A stretch of 64,000 nt of DNA. Source: Janthinobacterium rivuli (GTDB lineage Bacteria > Pseudomonadota > Gammaproteobacteria > Burkholderiales > Burkholderiaceae_D). Made by a program: the position numbers and the translations under genes. The stretch lies in contig NZ_WFLJ01000010.1 of NCBI RefSeq assembly GCF_009208735.1, positions 62,001-126,000 on the forward strand, read 5' to 3'. How positions within the stretch are numbered: position 1 is the first letter of the stretch; each line of letters begins with the position of its first letter. Below are positions 48,485 through 55,216 of this stretch, one piece after another. A model generated the notes under the pieces. That model was not told the DNA's origin and ran no database searches. It was given only the letters and a program-made list of their open reading frames with translations.

Positions 48485-48552
48485 GGGGGAACTATCACAG
48501 GCCCCATGGTAAACCAGAATGGCCAGGCAGGGGGCGGCCCCTGCCCGCGCCA

Positions 48553-49224
48553 TCAATCCTTCTTCGGACGGCCCGTTTTCAGCTGCGGCAAGCCGGCCAG
48601 CACGTTTTGCAGCGTGGCCAGGTCGATCTGGCTGATCAGCGCCACGCCGATGCGCAGCAATTCGCTTTTCTTGACCTCGAAGCCGGCTTTCAGGCAGGCT
48701 TTTTTCACCTGGCCCAGGACTTCGTATTCCGCTTCCGGCATGGTGAAGCTGTCGCGCACCAGTTTCGGCTTGCGGGCCTTTTCCTTCACGGCGGCGGCTT
48801 TGGCGACCGGCGCTTTCTTCGCTGGCGCCGGCTTGGCGGCCGCCTTGGCTACCGGTTTGACGGCGGCTTTCGCGGCGGGCTTCGCGGCAACCTTGGGCGC
48901 CGGCTTGGCAACGGCTTTCACTCCCGCCTTGGCGACCGCCTTGGCGGCAGGCTTGGCAGCTGGCTTGGCCACGACGGCCTTGGCCGCAGGCTTGGCGACG
49001 GGCGCCTTGGCAGCGGCAGGCTTGGCGGCGACTGGCTTGGCTGCCGCTGGCTTCGCAGCGGCGGGCTTCGCGGCCACAGGCTTGGCGGCGGCTTTCGCCA
49101 CCGGCTTGGCGGCAGGCTTGGCGGCCGGTGCGGCCTTGGCCGCTGCGGCATGGATCGAGGCGCTGGTGGGGAACATCGATACGGACGCGCTGTCGGCTTT
49201 TTTCGCTGGAACGGGTTTGGTCAT
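48553..49224 (-). CDS. Histone H1-like Ala/Lys/Pro-repeat protein
   Basis: 223 residues. Residues ~25-150 consist of degenerate tandem repeats of the AAKPxxKPVAK type (mostly Lys, Ala, Pro, Val), like the C-terminal tail of histone H1 and AlgP/HctB-type proteins. This implies non-specific nucleic-acid binding and nucleoid association. The C-terminal ~70 residues form a folded domain (RDSFTMPEAEYEVLGQVKKACLKAGFEVKKSELLRIG...), helical and possibly dimerising. Homopolymer-like codon repeats at DNA level could drive length variation between strains. Transcribed alone. Confidence 0.75.
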   Translation of the reverse strand: MTKPVPAKKADSASVSMFPTSASIHAAAAKAAPAAKPAAKPVAKAAAKPVAAKPAAAKPAAAKPVAAKPAAAKAPVAKPAAKAVVAKPAAKPAAKAVAKAGVKAVAKPAPKVAAKPAAKAAVKPVAKAAAKPAPAKKAPVAKAAAVKEKARKPKLVRDSFTMPEAEYEVLGQVKKACLKAGFEVKKSELLRIGVALISQIDLATLQNVLAGLPQLKTGRPKKD

Positions 49225-49318
49225 GGATTTTCCAATCTAATAAATAATATAAACAATATATACGGTTTTTTAAAACCTTGCTTGCTGCACATCAAATTGC
49301 ATCAATATTGTCCCCTCC

Positions 49319-50776
49319 TCACGCGCTGGCGCGGATGGTGAAATCGACCCCGACCTCATCCCAGAATTCCTGCTCCTTCTCGATCCAGAACGACACGGTG
49401 GGATGATGCGCCACCCAGCCGCGCTTGATATCGAGCTCGATGCGGCTCTTCATGCGCAGGCGCAGCTCGCTGAAATCAGCCTCGATGCGCGCATGCATGA
49501 GCAAAATCGACAGCCGCAGCGCCAGCACGGCCTTGGCGAAATCGGGGTCGGACAGCACTTCGCCGATCTTGCGCAAGTTGCCCTTCTGCGCCAGGATCAG
49601 CCGGCTCATGGTCTTCTGTTCGCGCGTGGTAAAGCCGGGCAAGTCCGCGTTTTCCACGATGTAGGAGGCGTGCTTGTGGTAGCCCGTCTGCGACACGGCC
49701 AGGCCCACTTCGTGCAGCAGGCTGCTCCAGCGCAGGCATTTCACCAGGGCGTCGGAGGTGGGCTTGAGCTGCGCGTACATGGCCAGCGCCTGCTCGGCTA
49801 CGCGGCCGGCGCGCTGCTGGTCGATATGGAATTTGTTCATGCAGCCCTGCACCGACTGTTCGCGGCGGTCGCGCTTGGTCGAGCGCAGGTACAGATCCCA
49901 CATCACGCCCATGCGCAAGCCCGCCTCGATCGGCGTCATGGCGGGAATGGCCAGTTCGCGGAACAGGCCGATCAAGATGGCCAGGCCGCCGACGATGGTG
50001 CTGGCGCGGTCGGGGCGCAAGCCGGGCATGTCGATGCGGCTGGTGTGACCGAGTTCGATGAAGCGGCGCGCCAGCGCATCGAGGCTGACGCTGGTGAGCA
50101 AGCCGTCGCCAAGCTTGTTGCGGGCGATGATGTCGGCGATCGTGCGGATGGTGCCGGAAGAGCCATACGCCGTCTTCCAGTGCTGCGGACCGAACGGCGG
50201 CGCGCCATCCTCGAAATGGCTGCGCGCCGACAGGATGGCCGCCTCGAACGACGGCGCGTCGATGCGCCCGCCCATGAAGAACGACAGGCTTTGCTTGACG
50301 GTGCCCAGGCTGAAGGACTCGACGCGTTCGATGTCGTTGCCGCGTCCCAGTATCAGTTCGGTCGAACCGCCGCCGATATCCATCACCAGCCGGCGTTCGC
50401 CGGGAATGGCCAGCGCATTGGCCACGCCCATGTAGATCAAGCGCCCCTCTTCCTCGCCCGAGATGATCTCGATCGGGTAGCCGATGGCTTGCTCGGCCAG
50501 CGGCAGGAAGACGGCGCCGTTGCGCGCCACGCGCATGGCCGACGTGGCCACCACGCGCACGGCATCAAGTTCGAAGCCGGCGAGGATGGTGCGAAAGCGC
50601 TGCAGGCAGGCCAGCGCGCCCTGCATGGCCGCCTCGGTCAGGTCGCCATTGGCGTCCAGGCCGGCGGCCAGGCGTATCGGGTCGCGCACGCTCTTGACCA
50701 CGCGGATCGTGTCGCCATCATGCTTGCCGACGTGTAAACGAAAACTGTTGGACCCCAGGTCCACCGCTGCATACAT
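49319..50776 (-). CDS. ppx: Exopolyphosphatase
   Basis: 485-residue member of the Ppx/GppA family, which removes phosphate from polyphosphate ends. The actin-like ATPase-fold motifs are AVDLGSNSFRLHV, AVRVVATSAMRVARN, the loop SGEEEGRLIYMGV and LVMDIGGGSTELILG. A C-terminal HD-type helical region follows (HEVGLAVSQTGYHKHASYIVENADLPGF). ATG 50776 has AAGAGG at 5 nt, so it is preferred over 50797 and 50824. Three Pho-box repeats lie about 115 bp upstream. No ppk gene is adjacent in this window. Confidence 0.93.
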   Translation of the reverse strand: MYAAVDLGSNSFRLHVGKHDGDTIRVVKSVRDPIRLAAGLDANGDLTEAAMQGALACLQRFRTILAGFELDAVRVVATSAMRVARNGAVFLPLAEQAIGYPIEIISGEEEGRLIYMGVANALAIPGERRLVMDIGGGSTELILGRGNDIERVESFSLGTVKQSLSFFMGGRIDAPSFEAAILSARSHFEDGAPPFGPQHWKTAYGSSGTIRTIADIIARNKLGDGLLTSVSLDALARRFIELGHTSRIDMPGLRPDRASTIVGGLAILIGLFRELAIPAMTPIEAGLRMGVMWDLYLRSTKRDRREQSVQGCMNKFHIDQQRAGRVAEQALAMYAQLKPTSDALVKCLRWSSLLHEVGLAVSQTGYHKHASYIVENADLPGFTTREQKTMSRLILAQKGNLRKIGEVLSDPDFAKAVLALRLSILLMHARIEADFSELRLRMKSRIELDIKRGWVAHHPTVSFWIEKEQEFWDEVGVDFTIRASA

Positions 50777-50802
50777 ACTGGCCTCTTGTCTTGTCATTAC
50801 TG

Positions 50803-50823
50803 TGCCAACTGAAAAAGTTGGCA
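50803..50823. promoter_or_regulatory. Stem-loop in ppx leader
   Basis: TGCCAACT-GAAAA-AGTTGGCA is a perfect 8-bp inverted repeat just upstream of the ppx ribosome site. With no U-run after it, it may be an operator or an mRNA leader hairpin rather than a terminator. Confidence 0.45.
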
Positions 50824-50888
50824 AATTCAGTTGCTAAACTATATAAATCATTTAAACGATTTAAAAATCCTACCACACTACCCCCATC

Positions 50889-50919
50889 GTATGACAGCGG
50901 CGTGACAGGATTGTGACAA
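50889..50919 (-). promoter_or_regulatory. Triple Pho-box repeat upstream of ppx
   Basis: TGACA occurs at 50892, 50903 and 50914, i.e. exactly every 11 bp. On the minus strand these read TTGTCAC, CTGTCAC and CTGTCAT, the half-site of the PhoB box with its 11-bp period. A TAGGAT-like -10 follows downstream towards ppx. This is the expected layout for PhoB activation. Confidence 0.6.
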
Positions 50920-50939
50920 GAAGTCGCGCGGAGGGACGC

Positions 50940-52022
50940 TTACGGCACGATGGTGGTAAACAGATACACGGCGAAAATCACCAGGTGCACCGTGCCCTGC
51001 ATGACCGTGGTGCGGCCCGTGCCCAGCGACAGGGTGGCCACCATCAGCGACAGCAGCAACAGCACCGTCGACTTGATGTCGAGTCCCAACGTGATCGTCA
51101 GGCCCGTGGCCAGCGACACCACCACCACGGCGGGAATCGTCAGGCCGATGCTGGCCAGCGCGGAGCCGAGCGCCAGGTTCAGGCTCGTTTGCAAACGGTT
51201 GGCGCGCGCGGCGCGCACGGCGGCCAGGCCTTCGGGCAGCAGCACGATGGCGGCGATGACGATGCCGACCAGGGTTTTCGGCGCGCCCATGGCGGCAATC
51301 GCCGTCTCCAGCGCGGGCGCCAGGGACTTGGCCAGCAGCACCACGGCGCCCAGGCATACCAGCAGCGCGCCGGCGCTGACCCAGGCGACGGTGGGCGTGG
51401 GCGGCGCCGCATGCACCTCTTCGTCGCCGACGGCTTCCTTGGGCAGGAAGTAGTCGCGGTGGCGCACCGTCTGTACCAGCACGAAGGTGCCGTACAGGAC
51501 CAGCGAGATCACGGCGATGAAGATCAGCTGGCTGGAATTGTAGAAGGGGCCGGCGGCGCTCGAGGTGTAGTTCGGCAGCACCAGGGTCAGGATGGCGATG
51601 GCCGCCAGGGTGGCCAGCGAAGCGCTCACGCCCAGCAGGCCGAAGGTCTGCTCGCGGTGGCGCCCGGCGCCCAGCAGCAGGCAAATGCCGACGATGCCGT
51701 TCAAGATGATCATGATGGCGGCAAACACGGTGTCGCGCGCCAGGCCCGTCGTTTCCGGTCCGCCGGCCAGCATCAGCGAGACGATCAATGCCACCTCGAT
51801 CAGGGTCACGGCCAGTGCCAGCACCAGGGTGCCGTACGGTTCGCCGATGCGGTGCGCCACCACTTCCGCGTGGTACACGGCGGCCAGCACGCTGCCGATC
51901 AGGCCAGCCACCAGCAGGATCTGGTAGGTGCCGCCGAGATTGAAGGTGGAACCGAACAGGAACAGCCAGCCGGCAAGCGGGGCGGCAAGCGGCCATACAG
52001 GCAGGGATTTGAGCATTTTCAT
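50940..52022 (-). CDS. chaA: Calcium/sodium:proton antiporter ChaA-like
   Basis: 360 residues, about eleven hydrophobic segments in two homologous halves of the cation/Ca2+ exchanger superfamily. The first alpha-repeat is VVAHRIGEPYGTLVLALAVTLIEVALIVSLM, the second LPEGLAAVRAARANRLQTSLNLALGSALASIGLTIP, with the acidic residue of each repeat visible. Between them is an acidic cytoplasmic loop (EAVGDEEVHAAPP). ATG 52022 gives the expected length (E. coli ChaA 366); the longer frame to 52190 has no membrane character and no ribosome site. Exact cation unproven. Confidence 0.88.
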   Translation of the reverse strand: MKMLKSLPVWPLAAPLAGWLFLFGSTFNLGGTYQILLVAGLIGSVLAAVYHAEVVAHRIGEPYGTLVLALAVTLIEVALIVSLMLAGGPETTGLARDTVFAAIMIILNGIVGICLLLGAGRHREQTFGLLGVSASLATLAAIAILTLVLPNYTSSAAGPFYNSSQLIFIAVISLVLYGTFVLVQTVRHRDYFLPKEAVGDEEVHAAPPTPTVAWVSAGALLVCLGAVVLLAKSLAPALETAIAAMGAPKTLVGIVIAAIVLLPEGLAAVRAARANRLQTSLNLALGSALASIGLTIPAVVVVSLATGLTITLGLDIKSTVLLLLSLMVATLSLGTGRTTVMQGTVHLVIFAVYLFTTIVP

Positions 52023-52316
52023 TATGAGCCTGGCAAGAGTAAGAAAGAGGAACTGCGGTGCGGACGGCACAGGGCAGCCTGGCGTGCGCTGCATAGCATA
52101 ACTTGCTTTGCTTAAATGAAAGTTAGGGAATGCACACGTTCGACTGGCGGCGCCCCGCGCCTTGCTCACCGTTCGAGCGCCTTGCTGCAATGCACCTGTT
52201 TACTACCATTAACTATAGTCCCTTTGGTAACATGCCGTTGCAATTTCCCTGTCTTTTTGCTGGCGGCTGGCGTCATACTGCAGGGAACGCCTTCCGACAC
52301 CGACCAGGGACAGACC

Positions 52317-52655
52317 ATGATTTCAGTAAACAAAAACGCCATGCGCATGTTCGTCTTCGCGGGCAGCGTGCTGTGCGCCACCGCCCATGCGGACACGCCG
52401 CCAGCGCAGGCAGCGCAAGTTGACGCGAACTGGGCCACCCCGCCCGCGCCTGCCGCGGAGTCACGCTGGCAAGACAGCCTGCCGCCCGCGCCGCCCGTGG
52501 AACCGCGCGCAGAAAAGAGACTGCCCCGTAGCGAGTGGCTCACCGTCGAGCCGATGAAGGCGCCTGACCGGCGCTGCGATCCCGGCCTCGATGCCCTGTT
52601 CCTGAGCAAGGAATGCGGCAAGGAACCCAGCTGGCTGGGCTCGCGCAAGAAGTAA
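52317..52655 (+). CDS. Small exported hypothetical protein
   Basis: 112 residues with a signal peptide (cleavage near ATAHA-D, residue ~24), then a Pro/Ala-rich low-complexity region (PPAPPVEPRAEKRLP) and a short conserved-looking C-terminus with two Cys (RRCDPGLDALFLSKECG) that could form a disulphide in the periplasm. AGGGA precedes the ATG at 52317. It is divergent from chaA across a 294-bp region with no other ORF. I do not recognise the family. Confidence 0.6.
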   Translation: MISVNKNAMRMFVFAGSVLCATAHADTPPAQAAQVDANWATPPAPAAESRWQDSLPPAPPVEPRAEKRLPRSEWLTVEPMKAPDRRCDPGLDALFLSKECGKEPSWLGSRKK

Positions 52656-52661
52656 GCCCCC

Positions 52662-53813
52662 TTAAATATCGAGGGTGCTGGCGCCCTGCGCCTCGACGAC
52701 CCTGTTGCGGCCGGCCTGCTTGGCCGCCTGCAGCGCCTCGTCGGCACGCTTGAAGAGGCTGACGGTGCTGTCTTCGGCGCGGATGGTGGTCACGCCCAGG
52801 CTGGCCGTCAGCTGCAGCACGGCGCGCTCCGTCTTGACGGGCAGCGCTTCGACGGCGGCGCGGATGCGCTCGGCCACCATCAGCGCATCGGCCAGGGTCG
52901 TGCGCGGCAGCTGGATGGCGAATTCGGCGCCGCCCAGGCGGCCCATCAGGTCGCTGTCGCGCAATTGCTGGCGGCAGGTGTCGACGATGGTTTTCAACAC
53001 GGCATCGCCCACCGGATGGCCATAGCTGTCGTTGACTCTCTTAAAGTGGTCGATATTGAGCACCACCAGCGCCGTCGGCAAGCCGGGCCGGCGCGCCAGC
53101 GCCATCCATGGCGCCAGCGCCTGGTAAAAGCCGCGCCGGTTCGGCACGCCCGTGGCCGCGTCGAGCACTTCCAGGCGCGCCAGCTCGCCGCCCAGCTGTT
53201 CACGCGACAGCAGCAGATAGCCGAAGGCGTTCGTCAGCATCATCAGGTACAGGGCGCCGAAGCCGGCCAGCTGCATCAGCTCGGCATCGAAACCGGGCAC
53301 GGCGGCGGCCAGCACGCCGCGCGCGGCGATCAGCAGCGACAGCAGACCCATGCTGACGACGAGGAAGCGGCGCAGCATGCTCGCCTCGCGCCATTTCAGG
53401 CACAGCGCCGCCACGCCGGCGAGGAAGAAGCCGGCCACGATCAGCGAACCGCCGGCGCTGCGCAACAGCGGCGCCACGTCGAACAGATAGCAGGCGGCAA
53501 ACAGCGCCAGCGCCAGGCCCAGGGCCGGCAATACATAGCGGCGCCAGCCGCTGCGCCCGGCCGCCTGCCACAGCGCGCCCGCATCGAGCGCCATGCCGGC
53601 AAACAGCAGGCTGTTGCCCAGCAAGATGGAGAGGAAATCGGGCAGCACGCCGCGGAAATACAGCAGACACCAGGCCACGGCCTGGCATTGCTTGGCCACC
53701 GCCCAGGTGGACATGCTGAGCGACTTCTTGCGCTCGTACTCGAAAAAGAACAGGGCCGCACACAGGCTCAGGTTGCCTAGCGCCAGGGCCAGTACCAGGG
53801 TCTTGATATCCAT
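52662..53813 (-). CDS. GGDEF-domain membrane protein with degenerate GGAEF motif
   Basis: 383 residues. The first ~190 contain about six membrane segments, and the C-terminal ~170 form a GGDEF domain (LEVLDAATGVPNRRGFYQAL, VLNIDHFKRVNDSYGHPVGDAVL). The signature reads LGGAEFAIQL (~residues 293-297): the third, metal-coordinating Asp/Glu is Ala. The first metal-site Asp (NIDHFK) is kept. Loss of this residue usually abolishes diguanylate cyclase activity, so it may instead be a GTP/c-di-GMP sensor or inactive. No RxxD inhibitory site is apparent before the motif (LRDSD lies there, though). Confidence 0.85.
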   Translation of the reverse strand: MDIKTLVLALALGNLSLCAALFFFEYERKKSLSMSTWAVAKQCQAVAWCLLYFRGVLPDFLSILLGNSLLFAGMALDAGALWQAAGRSGWRRYVLPALGLALALFAACYLFDVAPLLRSAGGSLIVAGFFLAGVAALCLKWREASMLRRFLVVSMGLLSLLIAARGVLAAAVPGFDAELMQLAGFGALYLMMLTNAFGYLLLSREQLGGELARLEVLDAATGVPNRRGFYQALAPWMALARRPGLPTALVVLNIDHFKRVNDSYGHPVGDAVLKTIVDTCRQQLRDSDLMGRLGGAEFAIQLPRTTLADALMVAERIRAAVEALPVKTERAVLQLTASLGVTTIRAEDSTVSLFKRADEALQAAKQAGRNRVVEAQGASTLDI

Positions 53814-53850
53814 GGGCTACGCGATCGGTGCGCAGGCGCGGCGCGCCGGG

Positions 53851-54126
53851 TCAGATTTCGTGTTCGACATTGGTGCTGCCGTCGCCGATCTTGCTGGCCC
53901 AGGCCTGCACGAAATACTGCTTCTCCACTTCGCTGGGCGCCTCGTGCCAGAACACGATGAGGGTGCCCTTGTGGTCGTGGATTTGCGCGACTTTCTCAAT
54001 GAAGCCGAGATTGGCGGCCTGATCGGCCAGCGCCGCCGCGTAGCCATACACGCGCGTCAAGCGCTCGATGCGGTCAGGCTCCGTAAAACTGTTCGTCGCC
54101 GTAATGATGGGGTGATCCAAAAACAT
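53851..54126 (-). CDS. Small hypothetical protein, 91 residues
   Basis: Soluble alpha/beta protein with no signal peptide (FTEPDRIERLTRVYGYAAALADQAANLGFIEKVAQIHDHKG...). The ATG at 54126 is preceded by GGAGA with 6-nt spacing; an ATG four codons upstream is an alternative. The longer frame into the next gene is a shadow. It lies just upstream of the GGAEF gene (37 bp), transcribed the same way, so the two may be co-transcribed. I do not recognise the family. Confidence 0.65.
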   Translation of the reverse strand: MFLDHPIITATNSFTEPDRIERLTRVYGYAAALADQAANLGFIEKVAQIHDHKGTLIVFWHEAPSEVEKQYFVQAWASKIGDGSTNVEHEI

Positions 54127-54291
54127 GCTTGTCTCCATGGTGCCCGACTGCGCGGCCGTGCCGCCGCGCGCCATATACATAGTATACGTCGCATGCTTGG
54201 CGCGGATTAATCGGGTATGCTCACGGGAGCTTATCAGATTTCTCTGAATGCAACAAAGCATCTCCCCCAGTCCACTCAGCGAAGTCGTCCC

Positions 54292-55062
54292 ATGCCGGAA
54301 AACAGAAGCACCACCCCACTTGCCCCGCAGGTGCATACCTGTGGCGACCGGCGCCGCCTGGAATTCCAGCCCGGCATGATCCAGAGCGAAATGCTGCTGT
54401 CGCGCCCCGACCATCTGCTGTTGCGCTATGCGCGCGCCATGATGTGCTTTACCCTGTTCGTGCCGCGCCCGCGGCATATCCTGATGGTGGGCCTGGGCGG
54501 CGGCTCGCTGCTGAAATTCTGCCACCGCCACTTGCCCGACACGCGCATCACGGTGCTGGAATTGCGCGCCGACGTGATCGCCCTGCGCGAGCAGTTCATG
54601 CTGCCGCCCGACGACGCGCGCCTGCGCATCATCGAAACGGACGCCGTCAGCTATATCCGCCAGCATCCCGGCTGCGCCGACGTGCTGCTGCTCGACGGCT
54701 ACGACGAAACGGGCTTGCCGCCGGCCCTGGGCAGCGCGCGCTTTTACGCCGACTGCCTGCGCACTCTGCTGCCCGGCGGCGTGCTGGTGGCCAACCTGTT
54801 CAGTTATGACGAGCACTACCCCGCCATGCTGGCGCGCCTGATGCTCACCTTCCGCGGCGCCGTGTGCCACTTCGACGGCATCGCCGGCAACAACCGCATC
54901 GTCTTCGCCGCCAAGCCGGAAGCCGACGCCGACGGCCGCGCCGTGCGCGTGGTGCGCCTGGTGCGCTGGCGGCGGATGGCAGGCCTGGCGTTCCTGAACC
55001 GCTGGCTGCCGGCATGGCAGCTGTGGCGTTTGCGCCGGCGCTCAGGCGCCGGCAGCGACTGA
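54292..55062 (+). CDS. Spermidine synthase-like methyltransferase-fold protein
   Basis: 256 residues. The Rossmann core has HILMVGLGGGSLLKF (nucleotide/decarboxy-SAM loop), ITVLELRADVIAL, then DVLLLDGYDE in the position of the spermidine synthase catalytic Asp, and TLLPGGVLVANLFS. The N-terminal beta-hairpin domain is short, and the C-terminal tail is basic (RRMAGLAFLNRWLPAWQLWRLRRRS). No speD or polyamine genes are adjacent, so the amine acceptor is unknown. The start at 54292 is the best guess; 54217 is possible. Confidence 0.75.
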   Translation: MPENRSTTPLAPQVHTCGDRRRLEFQPGMIQSEMLLSRPDHLLLRYARAMMCFTLFVPRPRHILMVGLGGGSLLKFCHRHLPDTRITVLELRADVIALREQFMLPPDDARLRIIETDAVSYIRQHPGCADVLLLDGYDETGLPPALGSARFYADCLRTLLPGGVLVANLFSYDEHYPAMLARLMLTFRGAVCHFDGIAGNNRIVFAAKPEADADGRAVRVVRLVRWRRMAGLAFLNRWLPAWQLWRLRRRSGAGSD

Positions 55063-55216
55063 AAGTCGTCTTCCCCGGCCATAGATATTGTTGCTTATTG
55101 GCAGCGATTTGGTGCAAAATCCGCATGATGGATGTGGTTTATGACAAACTACGGCCTGCGTGGGGCCGGCAGGCGCCGCCGAACCCATGTGTCCATGAAG
55201 TGAGATAGGAAAAACC

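Noticed and set aside
48485-48556. Longer N-terminus of FdhD from 48556
   Set aside because: It has no ribosome site and would run into the H1-like gene; the conserved FdhD sequence begins after 48475.
54127-54870. Upstream extension of the 91-residue gene
   Set aside because: This part lies antisense to the spermidine-synthase-like gene; a GGAGA ribosome site marks the start at 54126.
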